A DNA stretch of 64,000 bases from Lampris incognitus. Taxonomy: Eukaryota > Chordata > Actinopteri > Lampriformes > Lampridae. Both the position numbers and the translations under genes were made by a program. The notes beneath the pieces are model-generated. The model saw nothing but the letters and a program-made list of their open reading frames with translations, was not told where the DNA came from and searched no databases. Below are positions 24,670 to 37,514 of the stretch, one piece after another. Where the stretch lies: assembly GCF_029633865.1 (NCBI RefSeq), contig NC_079224.1, positions 21,171,994-21,235,993 on the forward strand, written 5' to 3'. Each line of letters opens with the position of its first letter. The stretch's first letter is position 1.

Positions 24670-25434
24670 CAAAATTAAAGTGCTGTTCAGACAGATGTTA
24701 ATAACTATTCAAGTAAAAATTAATTAATAAATAAATAAAGCTCTAACGGTCCCTTTGAAAAATAAGAGTGATATGATGATACTGTTCGGGTTAGTCTAAT
24801 ATTTGTCTGTTCAAGTATTCCCCATGTTTCCAAATTTCAACCATACGTGCCGTGAGTGTGTATTGAACACAATCAGAGCCTTGCCAATGGTTCAAAGCTG
24901 AATTTGAGAGCATAATCAGGACTTTGAGTGACGTTCCCTTTGTATTTATTTTCAAGATATGTGTATCTGACAGTTCACCAGACAGCATAATACTTCGTCA
25001 CAAAGTCTTTCTGTGTTATATGTTATGAAAATCCAGGTAAAACCACTGAATAACTGTGATGTCTCCAGGCCATTCTGGCTAAATCTAACTGGATTTTTTT
25101 TCTCCCATCACACTGCAGCTGATGTTCGGCTGAAGGGAAAATCAACCCACTTACATTTGTAACAGTCACTCTCATGGCCAGTGGGGCGGTGCAGCTGGAA
25201 GACTAGTGCAGGGAATAGAAATGTGGTTGAGTGGATTTATGTCACATTCACTTTCTCCGCAGAGCTAACACATGATCTGTCCGCGTAGTCAGTAGATGTC
25301 GATACGAAAACGCTATGATATTATAAAAATCCCAACGTTTACTCATCCGCTGTTTGTCGTGGTGGGATGAAAAGAATTTACTCGGTCGTTCCTTGTACGT
25401 AGCAGCAGTTGTGTCTGTGCGGAAACATTTCAGT
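24670..25434. other. Intergenic DNA
   Basis: I see no gene or recognised repeat here. Confidence 0.5.
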
Positions 25435-26248
25435 GGGCCTCATTCACCAATCGTTTGTACGTACAAATTTGCTCTTGCACACTCATTGTTATTAGCCCTC
25501 AAGTTTGTCTCAGAGACCAGTATAGAACCCGGATAACCCCTGAATTCAGCTAATGCCTCATTTATGCTCTACATTAAAGAGATACTTGGATCAAAATCCG
25601 ACTTTTGCGTACACAGATACCCTGCGTCATTTATTCCGTATTTGCGCACGTTTTCTGAAAGTTTACGGACGAAACGGAGCAGTACCACCGGAAATCGTGG
25701 GGGCAGTGTAGCCAATAGTTCAAGCGATACACGACGAAGCCATTCAAAAATGGCGCAACTCCTTGGGTAGAGGTTGTGCGAGTTGGTGAGACCTTTTAAA
25801 CACATCTACCATGTATTTAATGTCCTCAGAGACCACCGCTGTCTGCAACGCTGCCCCCGCTTTTGCCTCTTAACAGGTACATTATAACGTTCCTCCTCCA
25901 CTGTCGCCATGTTTGTTGTCAGAATCGTTTGATTCTGAACTGCTCTCTAGTGAATGTATTGCTTAACGATGCCAACGTAAAGGACGCATAGAAGTATGTG
26001 GGCAGTAACGGTTACGTCGTTTGAAATGCACGTATTTATTTTCGTACGTAAAGGGAGCTTAAATGACTGATGTCTTTGCAAGTCTGGTTGATTGCTCTTT
26101 GCAAAAGGTAGACAATAGAGGTTAGTGGAAGGAATTACAAATAACCAGGCTTTGCTCGGACTGTTAGGCAATCTTGAGAGCTAACAAATTCCAGGGTGTG
26201 TAAGAACAAACTCGTACGTACGAACGAACGAACGATTGATGAACGAGG
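25435..26248. mobile_element. Harbinger-like MITE, copy 2, split by a second insertion
   Basis: The ends match the 20713 copy: left GGGCCTCATTCACCAATCGT, right AACGATTGATGAACGAGG (outermost bases lost). Homology stops near 25553 and resumes near 26066 at CTGATGTCTTTGCAAG. The roughly 510 bp between is foreign and has its own short inverted ends (CTCATTTATGCTC left, GAGCTTAAATGA right), so it looks like a second DNA element nested in the first. No transposase is encoded. Confidence 0.65.
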
Positions 26249-27101
26249 ACAGCAGATTCATTACGCACGGGGTAAAAAAAAACAGTCTGACAAGCTAATC
26301 GATTCAAAAATATTGATTTTTACCTGCAATTTGTTCACCAATAATAAAACATTTCATATCAGCCACTTATTAATCAATGCGATTCAAGAGCATTTTATGG
26401 CGATTTCCTTCCTCATCTCTCAAATGTGGCAGAAAATCCCCTCTCTGAAATGATACACCCCCTGTAATCATTTTGTGTATCAACAGTGCATGCAGAAACA
26501 GAAAGGAGAGGACACAGCACACCAACCAGGTGCCCGATGAGAAAATGGAGAAGAAATCAATTATCACACTTCGCTGTTTAGCTGCCATCCAGCAGGGCAC
26601 ACTGCCAAAATAAACCTCAGTGGAAGGCTTGAGTTGACAGGGCCAGCTCACAGCCTTATAAATATATCCTCAGTGGAGTTATCTTGACTGGAGATCATTT
26701 CTGGGCTTAGTAGATGAGTGAAGGTAAACTCCCACTGCATAAACACACTACAGCAAAGAAATCGACACCCTCACTCATTGCATGTCTGTAATGATACATG
26801 AGCACATGCATGAGAGCACGGAAACATATTTGCTGCACACACTTGAACGCATGTATGCTCACACACGTGCAATTACACAAATATATCCAATCACTGTATC
26901 CAGATGAGTAGAATTACCATCCCTCAGTCTCACAGAAGCCAGTATTTCTCTTTTGAATCCTGTCTTTTCCCTTTGAGTGCCAGTCCTGTTCAACAAAGTC
27001 TTTGCTTGGAGATTCATGACAGACTTCTCAGACAATCCACAGAAGTTCACTGGAGGCACTACGGATAAGTGGGGATAGCACTACATGTGGGCACCCAGTG
27101 A
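26249..27101. other. 3' flank of lrrc52
   Basis: No exon is supported. The lrrc52 3' UTR should begin at 27101 and run leftwards, but no clear poly(A) signal was identified. Confidence 0.4.
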
Positions 27102-27427
27102 TCACACAGTATGAGAGATTTTCAAATTCCCATTGCCGTGGTCACCCCCAGACCCCGTGGCGCCAGCTGACCCACTGGCCTCCTCATCATCTGGATCAAC
27201 CTGTTCATCCTTCTTCTTGATGTAGCGCTCATAGAGCACCATGATAACACCCATCACCCAGGCAGACACAGTGCCAGCGGCAAAGATGACAAAGCCAATA
27301 ACAATGAAGAAGAGGTAGTCCCAAGAGCCCAGGGTCTGGTGGCACAATGTCCGTAGCTGGAGGCCTACTTCTCCCAGGCGACGGCCCTGCAGGTCTGCAG
27401 GCATGCCGCACACTGTCTGGCCCTCGT
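27102..27427 (-). CDS. lrrc52: LRRC52, exon 2 (membrane anchor and tail)
   Basis: This is the last coding exon. Its acceptor is TTGCCTGTTTCAG, with the exon starting at 27427 in phase 1, which fits the exon 1 donor. It encodes residues 217-324: two cysteines that finish the LRR C-cap (TVCGMP and TLCHQT), a single membrane segment at about 255-283 containing IGFVIFAAGTVSAWVMGV, then a basic stop-transfer run (ERYIKKK) and an acidic, glycine-rich tail. FIFAAGTVAAW-like sequence in the membrane segment is a hallmark of human LRRC52. The family's membrane helix and positive cytosolic residues contact Slo-type potassium channels; LRRC52 is the gamma subunit of sperm Slo3 in mammals. The role in fish is inferred. 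Confidence 0.93.
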
Positions 27428-27786
27428 CTGAAACAGGCAAAAGCAAACACACAAACCGTGTTGATGAGAGATATAGATTCATCAGAACACAACACACTGC
27501 AACAAGACACCCCTAAATTTAAAATGTTGGACATGTTGTTGTAATGCAAAAGACAGAAGTCCTTTGTTTCTGAGATGAGAGATCTCCTGGCTGGTAGACC
27601 ACATATATAAGACTTATTAGCTGTGCCGCGGCGATGTCATTCAGATCATTAAGCCATCTTGCTCTGAACTAACATTTGCGATGTCTGTATGGCTACATGC
27701 TCCATGAAATCAACCCAAAACAATGACAGTCCTGATACACAGGGATCATTGTCTCTGAGCTCAGCTGCAACCAGCAAAATTACTGG

Positions 27787-28094
27787 TATTATATTTCCCG
27801 GACTACAAGTCGCACTGGAGTATAAGTCACAGTCAGCAAAAAACGCGCTGTTGCGAGGGGGAAAAAAACCCGTTATAAATCGTATGGTGTATAAGTTGCA
27901 TTTATGTGGCAGTGCAGTATTTAATTGAGTTACAAAATTAAACGGTGTCATCTTGTGGCCTTAGTTGAAATGCAGTGTATTTGTCCGACAAAATTATATT
28001 GTTTAAATCGCTTTGGAATATGTCACAGGAACAGCCAGACAAGTATAATAAAAACAACAAAAAAACAGTGACTTATAATCCCGGAAATGTGGTA
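27787..28094. mobile_element. Non-autonomous DNA transposon (mariner-like MITE)
   Basis: A 308 bp element in the lrrc52 intron. Its ends pair as imperfect inverted repeats: TATTATATTTCCCGGACTAC on the left and, on the opposite strand, TACCACATTTCCGGGATTAT on the right, followed by shared AAGTC. Internally it carries the repeated motif GTATAAGT. It begins and ends in TA, fitting a TA target site. It resembles, from memory, a vertebrate MITE with CCGGACTATAAGTCGCA ends. No coding capacity. Confidence 0.6.
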
Positions 28095-31000
28095 TTTCTT
28101 CAGTTCTCAGGCTACAAACATTTATTTTGTATCATAGCAGAGAACATCATATAGTCTAAAAGTATTTTTTACCACATATTAGATAGATTATTTTAGATAG
28201 ATTATTTTATTACAAGTGCGAATGAATCCTTTTTACCTCACTGATAATTCAGACAGCTGAGAGGATTTATATTAGAAGACAAAAGTATGTACACAGTCAT
28301 AGGGGCATATGATCACATGATTCAAAACTTCCTAGGACATTGTGATTGCTTCATCAAAGAGTATAGGTAACCCATGAAGGAAGTCATATCAATATTATAT
28401 GCCAACAGAAGGGTCTTGTAAATAATTCAAACACGTTGCTACATATCAGTGTGTATAACATTACAAAGAAGTGCAAAGCAGCACTCCAAACAGAAGATAT
28501 AGCATATCCAATTTCAGCCATGTAAAAGACTGTCATGGAGAAAACTGCACAAACAACCATTGTTTCTTTTATTAGAAAATGATAAGGAATGAGACACTTC
28601 CTTTGTACTGGCAACTCAAGTTGACACAACATGTAAATATGACAAATTCACAGCTTTTGAATTATTCAAACTCCTAACCCTGCAGGATTTAAAGGTAAAT
28701 TAGGTTTTTGCAGCCGCCTGAAAGAGTCAATAGATAGTAAGGTTTCTCTTCAGTGAGCACTCAGCATATGTTTTATGGGCTTGCTGAAATCCACAAATCC
28801 TAATAAAATGTACATGAAGACTTCTGTCAGAGAACTGGGTGGCTGTGACTTGAGAGGGCTGCCTGTCAACATTTATTCCACATGAAGTCAAGTGAAATAC
28901 TCCACATGATGGCTGCTGATGGATGATGAAATCTGCAGCAGATGATAGCAGAAAATAACCCCCAAGCCTGAGTATTTTGTTACAGTTTGCAGAAAAAAAC
29001 TGGGTGCAATTGCCTTCAGTGTTGCAGTCTCACATCATGGTGGACGCAGTTTTTTTTTTTTTGGCTTTTGTTGCTTCACAGCGTTCTGTGCTGCTTTCTG
29101 TGGCCCTGTTGGTATGCTAACAGCCTTTACCCTTCAGACTCCCATTCTGGGGTTTATTTTGCTTTAGGGAATCTGGTTTACGCACAGACAGTGTAGTCCC
29201 ACTGAATGGGGGAGGTATTTCTGAGTAGATGGAAACATGAAACCTACCTTACCTCTTCGCACCCAGGAGAAAATGACTCATCGTATGACATTTTACACTA
29301 GGAGAATTAACCGTTAATCTGCTATGGGGAACATGTCAGTGCCGTCTGAGTTAAGTAATGACTTCAGAGACACAGAGCACCTTACGGAGATTACAGGCAG
29401 TTTTGGATGCTCCGCGCATCCACCCGTGCCTCAGCTCTCACTAGGATTTTTTAAATTTTTTTAGAAATCCCTCTTTAATCTCCCCTTCCTCTGAAATGTT
29501 CTCTTAATAAGTCAAGTGGAATGAATGAGATCATAGCTTTCGCTTGGATTCACTTGACTAGTTAATTGCATAGAAAGGGCAAAGGGTTTAAACGCCAAAT
29601 ATCCCTGGTATGTAACTATTTCTCCCTCTCTGAGAAGCTGCTGAGTGGCTCACAGATCTGAAAAGAATCCCCACACAGCTAATGAATTTGAAGCACAGAT
29701 TTCTTTGGGGGGGGGGGTGGATGCATCGCACAGAATCCAAAGCCTGTTGTGATATCCTGAAGGGCTCCCGCTGTGTGGTTTTCCCATGACACACACACAC
29801 ACAACACCACATGCAGACTCAACACAACAAGCGAATAAATGAATCCTCCCTTTGCCCCCTGCCCTTATAGCCTCTTACTCTTACCCTGCAGAAAGGAAGG
29901 AAACCCTTTGGGCTTTGACTCCCAGTCCCCTCTCCCATTCCCCAGTGACTGACTTCAAAATGAGGGCTTTCCCTCTCTCCAGCTACATCCTCACATTGCT
30001 CTATTTCAAGACGCTCTCCTTATATAACAGCAACAAAGTCGTGGGCTAATCTAGCCAGCGAGACCAGACAGAGGAGAATCTGAATGCTTCCTGCAGGTTT
30101 GTTTTTATCCTTCTACTGATGCCTTGCCTAAGCTAAGGAGACAATCGAGCAGCGTGGCCGTGGAAGGGACCCAGGTGAGAACAAGTGTTGTGGCCGTGAA
30201 ATGCACCCCTTTATTTAGCCGCGTGAAATTCCACGTTGTTCAGAAAAGAATCCATTTCATGTTGTAATTACGGCTGGGGTATATTTACACAGAATGCAGC
30301 GTCATGGAATAAGAAAGGTGTTGGTTTACATTCATTATTATCCGTTATGAATTACGATATGTCACTCGTGAAGCAAGTCACCTTAATATCGCAACCAAGC
30401 AGGAGAAAAAAACTATCTTGCATTTTAATTCTTTGTGAAGGGAAAAGAGAAGAAAATAGGTTATTTACACCCTTTAGACGAGTTTTAAAGAGTGTAAATA
30501 ACATGTTTTTCTCAACACAAAATCCTTAAAACATGCCATTCCAGAGCGTGAATTATACAGTGATAATCGGGTGGGTCAGCTTGTTCTCCGGGGCGTAAAG
30601 GAACCCAGTACAGCGCAGGCACATGCTACAGTGAACTAAGTCTTACAATCCTTACAAGATCTTGCTTGTTTAAGGTAATGTCTGCAGTCTGTAGATGATG
30701 ATGAATTGAATCCATTATTGTTGTGTGGACAACTTTTGTAGTCAGGGGTTACCAGCAAAGTATTCTCGAGCAAAACTGCCAGCAAGTCAGACCCCCCACA
30801 CACACACACACACACAACAACAGCAACAACAGAAGACCATCATTTCCGCTCAAACACAGGCCCACACAATGCTGTACATGAACCAAAGACACCATAAACA
30901 TGTCAAATAGGTAGGATAATAATAATAAACTTATATAGCGCTTTTCTAACACTCAAAGTCGCTTTAGAATAAACGGGGTGAAACAAGACAACAGATAAAC

Positions 31001-32717
31001 AACACATATACAGGGGGGAGGGGGGGCTACGAGAGGGAGAAGCGGCAGCCACACACGACGCCAGCAGTACTCTCCGACGTAAACCACATAAATCCCAGAT
31101 GAAGTCTGAAGATGTTGCATGGATGATGTGTTACTGCCATACAGCATCTAGGCCTGTGGCTGACTAACATTAAAGGAATAGACCACTCAATAATTTAAAT
31201 TTGTCAGCTGTTGTCTTACTGTGACAATAATCTAATAGAAAAGATCAATCAACATTCTACATCATCTCATTCATCATCATTCTTTACTGTCAGTAGCCAA
31301 TACTTTATTAAAAGTCCTAGCACATTAGTTGTGAACAGTAGGGTATGATTGTTGTGCATCCCATCAGTTTTTGAAAGTACTGTTTGCCTAAATATCTGCT
31401 GGTATGATGGCCTATATCTTTAAGTGCAGTCTCCTTTGTAACTCACCTCTTTGCTACTAGGTCCTGGCTGCTCACTGTCCTCCTGACCTCCTCTTGCCTG
31501 TCATTCTGACCTCCCTCTGCTTCCTTAATACAACAGCACATAAATGTAAAACTCACCATCACCCATAGTATCCTGCTCAGTATTAAGCCTGCATGACAGC
31601 CACAGAAAATATGGGCTAAATCTCTGTCCTAATTGTTACAGATTTCAACTTACTCTTGTTTAGCACCAAAAAAGTGCCGAATATCTCCTGTCCTCTTGCT
31701 CATGTTGACTCTGTGAATGAAATCTAATCTGAGTTAAATGAAGTAGTCATATATTTGAACTAATACAATCACTCAGCCTTCAGCACACATGGATTTTAAT
31801 ATCGTTCAATTACCCCACCAAGAAAGCTCTTGCATTCCTGAGTGAAGACATAGGGGATGCTGTTATAAAAGCTAGTATCAAAAAAGCAAAAGACTTAACC
31901 ACCACAGCCACCTAAGACTATTAAAATGAAATAATAAACGCTATATTTATGTCAAAACATATATGTACAACAACTAATCATCCATTGTCTCACTGCTCAT
32001 GACTGAGCACCAGTGTTAGCTAACATAAGATGATATATGACACTTTACAAGCCATAGGCTCAGCTAGCTAGCTATTTAGCCAACACTGGAAACGAAAGGG
32101 CGCGCGCACTATCAGCTAGCCGTTATTGTAACTTAAAAAAACTAGAAACTAGCTAACATTAGCGTTCATCCATAGACACTTGACAAAATCTAATTCAGAA
32201 GCTGAAGGTAAGAAGTTTAAGTGCACTAATTAGCTAGACAGCTCTACTTACATTAACCTACAGCGTCTATATTGGCTTATGCGACGCACACGAGCGTAGC
32301 TAGACCTTAACGACCAAGACGGTTATTATGGCCGTTTTGGATTTTCAAAGTTTAATAACTTTGTGGAGGGGGGGATAAAGAACTGCCGCACCATGAATTC
32401 GCCTAAAATCGCATATATTTGCATTAAAATGAGTTTTAGACCAATTGCACACAAAGAGTTACGATAAGATCTACCTACAACGACCATGGATAATTTGTGC
32501 GTGATCGTGCGCGTCATGTCACTATGACGTGTTTTGGTCGCTTCGTTTCCTGTTCATTGCTCTGTCCTAGGAAAAAAAAACTAGCGTTCTCCAGTGCAGA
32601 GAAATAGGCTAAATTTGATTTTTGATTATTGCCAATTATTGTTACAGACGCCGCTACAGACGCACCATAACTACCACCGACGCGTTGCAGTATTTACAGG
32701 CGTTGAACGGCGGCCAT
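28095..32717 (-). other. lrrc52 intron 1, distal part
   Basis: No exon is supported. A fragment at 30922-30970 (TTATATAGCGCTTTTCTAAC then CTCAAAGTCGCTTTA) belongs to a repeat also found at 47905-47985 and, reversed, near 63765. AC and AAC simple repeats lie at 30799-30830. Confidence 0.5.
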
Positions 32718-32840
32718 TTTAAATTGTTTGAAAAATAGTAGAAAGTTGTTAAAATGTTAATTTTGGTGTCAGTTTCATAACAGACATACTAACATATGTA
32801 ATGCATTAATATCTCAATTGGGTATTTATCTTGACAGAAT
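32718..32840. repeat. Direct repeat, copy A (about 123 bp)
   Basis: The segment from TTTAAATTGTTTG to TATTTATCTTGACAGAA recurs at 33062-33188 with few differences. It shares GTTAAAATGTTAATTTTGG and GACATACTAACATATGTA. Confidence 0.8.
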
Positions 32841-33061
32841 ATAGAAATATAGAGTTTAAAAATAGCGGCGGTCAAAATAACCGCCCACGGTCGTTTTTGT
32901 AGTTTTTAAGTTCCGGTCTTTGTGACTTATTTTTTTTTACATTTCACGTTTCGTAGGCCATGTTACGTTGTTAGATTAGCAATATGTGTTTTCCGTTTTG
33001 TTCCATGTAATATTTTCACTTTTTCAATTTTGCTATTCAAGTTCGACCATGTCTCTCTGAA

Positions 33062-33188
33062 GTTTAAATTGTTTAAAATAGTATTACAGTTGTTAAAATG
33101 TTAATTTTGGTGTCAGTTAGTTTCATAACAGACATACTAACATATGTAGTGCATTAATAGCTCAACTGGGTATTTATCTTGACAGAAC
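33062..33188. repeat. Direct repeat, copy B (about 127 bp)
   Basis: Partner of copy A about 344 bp to the left. It lies directly next to a segment with TTATTTTGACCGCCCGTGG, whose reverse complement resembles the sequence after copy A. The pair may belong to one older element later hit by the Gypsy insertion. Confidence 0.8.
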
Positions 33189-33295
33189 ACCGGCCGTTAT
33201 TTTGACCGCCCGTGGTCAATTTAGGTAGGGAGTGAAATCCCGGTCGTGAGGACGCGAGCCACTGCAATGAGGCAGGCAGGCGAGAAACGGTATAG

Positions 33296-33473
33296 TGTGG
33301 AGTTAGAAAACAACGAGACAGGAGACGTGAGAGTAGACGTAGTCGAGGTAGTTTACTAGCTCCAACTTTACATGTCATATATTCGACAACGACACTGAAC
33401 TCTCTGGACCGGAAGCGGAAGTGCATTCTCCCTTAGGTGAATGTCTCTAGTTATATAGATGTGGGTCACCACA
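33296..33473 (-). repeat. 3' LTR of the Gypsy element
   Basis: 178 bp, apparently identical to the partner at 37515-37692. Confidence 0.93.
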
Positions 33474-33582
33474 CAGGCCCCCCCAGAATTCACCTACACA
33501 AAACAATGCAAAACAGCAAAAGCGCAACTCATGAACATAAAAATAGACTCTACAACAGAACAGTCAATGACATAGTGCAAAG

Positions 33583-36500
33583 TCACGGGGAAAACAAGTG
33601 ACGAGTCGGGGGGTGGACCCTGCGGCCATAACGGCTGCGCTTCACAGGAGGGGAAACAGATGGGGCCGAAACCCGGGCCATAGGCGGGGCCGAAGCAGGA
33701 ACAGAGGCAGGTGCCGGGGCCGACCTAGGAGGGCGTCCCCGCCGCGGGGGTAGGGCCAATTGCATTGGCTCCCCAATGTCCAAGTGAGCAGGCTTGAGAC
33801 GGTCTATAGCGACCCGCTCCGGCCTGCCCCCCATGTCCACCACAAAGTTCTTATCCCCCGCCTCCAGGACGCGGAAGGGCCCGTCGTATGGGGGCTGCAG
33901 CGGGGACCGATGGCTGTCGTGCCTAATGAAGACGTACCTCGCCGATGGCAGATCCTTGGGGACGTAGGACCGGGGGAGGCAGTGTTGAGACATCGGAACG
34001 GGAGCGAAGGCACCGGCAGCGCTCCGGGACGCACTGAGGTGAGAGGCGGCCGACCAGGGAGTCGTAGCATCCGGAAGAAACTCCCCCGGAACTCGCAGGG
34101 GCTGGCCATACACCAGCTCAGCGGAGGAGGTCTGGAGGTCTTCCTTCGGGGCCGAACGCAGGCCGAGCATGACCCATGGGAGCCGGTCCATCCAGTCGCA
34201 GCCAGTGAGGCTTGCCCGCAGAGCGCCTTTCATGTCCCGATGGAACCGCTCACAAAGTCCGTTGCTCTGCGGGTTGTACGCCGTAGTGCGGTGGATCTTC
34301 ATCCCCAGGTGCTCAGCGACCGCCGTCCAGAGCTCCGAGGTAAACTGGGAGCCCCGGTCGCTCGTGATGTCACCCGGTGTGCCGAAACGGGCCACCCAGC
34401 AGCCGATGAACGCCCGTGCTACCTCTGCTGCCGTCGTGGAGGACAAGGGAATAGCCTCTGGCCACCTGGTGGCCCTGTCCACAATAGTGAGGAGGAACGT
34501 ATAACCACGGGAGGGGGGCAGGGGACCCACCAGGTCAACATTGACGTGGTCAAACCGCCTCTCTGGAACCACAAACGGCGCCAAAGGGGCCTTGGTATGG
34601 CGGTGCACCTTGGCGCGTTGGCACGCCACACAAGAGCCGGCCCAGGCTCTAACATCCTTACGGAGCCCAGGCCAAACAAACTTGACGCTCACCAATTTGG
34701 TCGAGGCCTTCACTCCCGGGTGGGAAAGGCCGTGGACGGTGTCGAAAACTCGGCGCCGCCAGGAAGTAGGCACCAGGGGGCGCGGTTGACCGGTGGAGAT
34801 GTCACAGAGGAGGGTGGTGTTGGCCGCGTTGAACGTCACGTCCTCCAGCCGTAGCGCCGTAGGGGTCGACCGGTAGTCTTGAACGGTCGCGTCCTTGGCT
34901 TGGTCCGCTGCCATAGCGGCGTAGTCGAGTCCCAAGTGAACGGCGTTAACAACCGCCCGTGAAAGGCAGTCGGCGACGGAGTTATCCTTGCCCGACACGT
35001 GTTGTATGTCCGTGGTAAACTCGGAAACCGCCGCGAGATGACGCTGCTGACGCCCAGACCACGGTTCTGAGGTTTTGGCCATACAGAACGTCAGCGGTTT
35101 GTGGTCCACGAAAGCGGTGAACTGTCGGCCCTCCAATAGGAACCTAAAGTGTCTGGTTGCGAGGAAGAGACCCAGTAGTTCCCTATCAAAGGTGCTGTAT
35201 TTGCGCTCGCTCTCACGGAGTTGTTTACTGAAGAACGCCAACGGCTGCCAGCCCCCCCCCCCACCCACTGCTCACACACGGCCCCCACGGCGTAGTCGGA
35301 GGCATCCGTTGTAAGGGCTATGGGGGCGGCAGGCGACGGGTGAGCTAGCAGCGCAGCGTTGGCCAGCGCGGTCTTGGCGGCCACAAAAGCCTCATCCATC
35401 CCCGAAGACCAGTCCAGCTCGTCCTTAGACTTCTTACCCCGCAGGGCCTCATACAGGGGACGCATGATGTGGGCGGCACGGGGCAGGAAACGGTTATAAA
35501 AGTTCACCATGCCCAGGAATTCCTGCAGCGACTGTACAGTGCGGGGGCGGGGGAACATGGTGACAGCCTCAACCCTGGCAGGGAGGGGAACGGCCCCCTG
35601 TGGAGTGATGTGGTGCCCGAGGAAGGTGATGGACGACTCCCCGAACTGACACTTAGCTGGGTTGATGATGAGGCCGTGTTCGCTGAGCCTGTCAAACAGC
35701 TGTCTGAGGTGCGTCATGTGTTCCTCCGCCGACGCGCTGGCCACGAGGATGTCGTCTAAGTACACAAACAAAAATGGCATGTCACGGAGCACAGAATCCA
35801 TAAGGCGCTGAAACGTCTGCGCCGCCCCTTTAAGGCCGAAAGGCATACGTAAAAACTCAAAGAGCCCAAAGGGTGTGATGACAGCCGTTTTTGGGACATC
35901 CAGTGGGTGGACCGGCACTTGGTGATACCCCCGCACTAAGTCGATTTTGGAATAGATGGCAGCGCCCGCCAGGTGGGTAGAGAAATCTTGTATGTGCGGT
36001 ATGGGGTACCGGTCGGGGGTCGTGGCATTGTTTAGGCGACGGTAGTCCCCGCACGGGCGCCAACCCCCGTTGGCCTTAGTAACCATGTGAAGAGGGGAAG
36101 CCCACGGGCTGTCAGAACGGCGGACAATGCCGAGGCGCTCCATAGTCGAAAACTCCTCCCTGGCTATTGCGAGCTTGGCCGAGTCGAGGCGTCGGGCCCG
36201 GGCGTAAACTGGGGGCCCCACTGTGGTGATATGATGTTCCACGCCGTGCTTGGCCACCGCCGAGGAGAAGGTGGGTGTGGTCAGCTCGGGGAAATTTGCG
36301 AGCAGGCGTTGGTATGGATCCCCGGTGGAGAGTGTGTTAGCGAGGCACAGCGCTCCAGCGCCCCCAAGCGTGCAGGGGTATGACGCAAAAGAGACGGCAT
36401 CAATCACGCGACAGTTTTTAACATCCACCAGCAGGTTGAAAGCACAGAGGAAATCCGCACCTAGGAGCGGGGTGGATACAGCAGCCATCACAAAGTCCCA

Positions 36501-36785
36501 GCCGAAACGTCGGCCGCCAAAACACACGTCCACATGTCTGATACCGTACGTCCGAATGGACGTGCCGTTGGCGGCGTCCATCTGGGGGCCGTGACTGTCG
36601 GTCATCGTGTCCACAGCTTGTGCTGGTAGTATGCTGCGTTGAGCGCCAGAGTCAACCAGCAGCCGCCGGCCCGACAAGGAGTCTCTGATGAACAACAGCT
36701 TGCAGTCACGGCCGGCGCCCATAGCCGTTAACAAGCGCCGGCCTTGGCGTTTCCCTGAACCCTGTAACTGCAGGGTTTGCGACAC
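33583..36785 (-). mobile_element. Gypsy pol region
   Basis: The region carries an aspartic protease signature ([10 protein letters not shown]), a reverse transcriptase with the YLDD box ([11 protein letters not shown]), an RNase H segment ([13 protein letters not shown]), an integrase zinc-binding segment ending CVACQRAK, the integrase core, and a proline- and arginine-rich end. This is Ty3/Gypsy order. It is counted here as a fossil element and not as a host gene. Confidence 0.9.
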
Positions 36786-37477
36786 CGTTTTGCTTTTGCC
36801 CCAAACCTGGCATGGTAATAACAGAGCCCGTCGTCAGGTTGGCGGCGGGCTGTCACCGCAGCCGCGGTGTCCATATAGTCGTACACAGGTGGTGGTGGGG
36901 CGGTCTGGTGGGGTAGCAGGGCATGCACAATCTGTTGCCGGTTGGCCAGGAAAACCCTGTCTGCTTCAGCAGCCAGAGAACGGTAGTCCTTGGAGGCGGC
37001 GAGAGGAGAACTGGCCAGTGCTGTGCGTACAGGTGCGGGGAGCTGCCTCAGAAAAATGTGTGTGAAAAGAAAGGCCGGATCAGCCGATCCCAGCACAGAC
37101 AGCATTTTTTCCATTAAATCAGACGGTTTGCCGTCGCCGAGGCCATTCAGGGACAGTAAACGGTCTGCCTTCTCCAGCTCCGACAGTTCAAATAGTTTCA
37201 GGAGGAATGTCTTTATAGCATCGTACTTGCCAGCAGCTGGCGGAGCTTCCAACAGTGTCATTGCTCGCGCCGTTGTCGATGCGTCTAACGCCGCCACTAC
37301 GTGGAAGTACTGCGTTGCATCCTGCGTTATCCCTCTCAGCTGGAACTGGGCTTCCACATGTCGAAACCACGGCCGTGGATTATGCTGCCAAAAGTCGGGT
37401 AGCTTCACAGTAGCGGTGTAAATGCTAGCGTTAGCAATAGCCATGTTGTTAGCACCGGCGTCGTCGTTGTCAAACAT
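36728..37477 (-). mobile_element. Gypsy gag region
   Basis: A frame of about 249 codons just inside the 5' LTR and overlapping the pol region by a few dozen bases. It has the capsid-like segment KLPDFWQHNPRPWFRHVEAQ seen in many fish Gypsy elements. A short C-terminal cysteine/histidine stretch ([14 protein letters not shown]) may be a nucleic-acid-binding motif. Confidence 0.85.
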
Positions 37478-37514
37478 ACTCGTATTAGTTGTTCGATCAC
37501 GTCGGGGTCACCAA

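Noticed and set aside
33760-34854. A 364-codon plus-strand open frame
   Set aside because: It is the antisense of the Gypsy integrase region and has no homology of its own.
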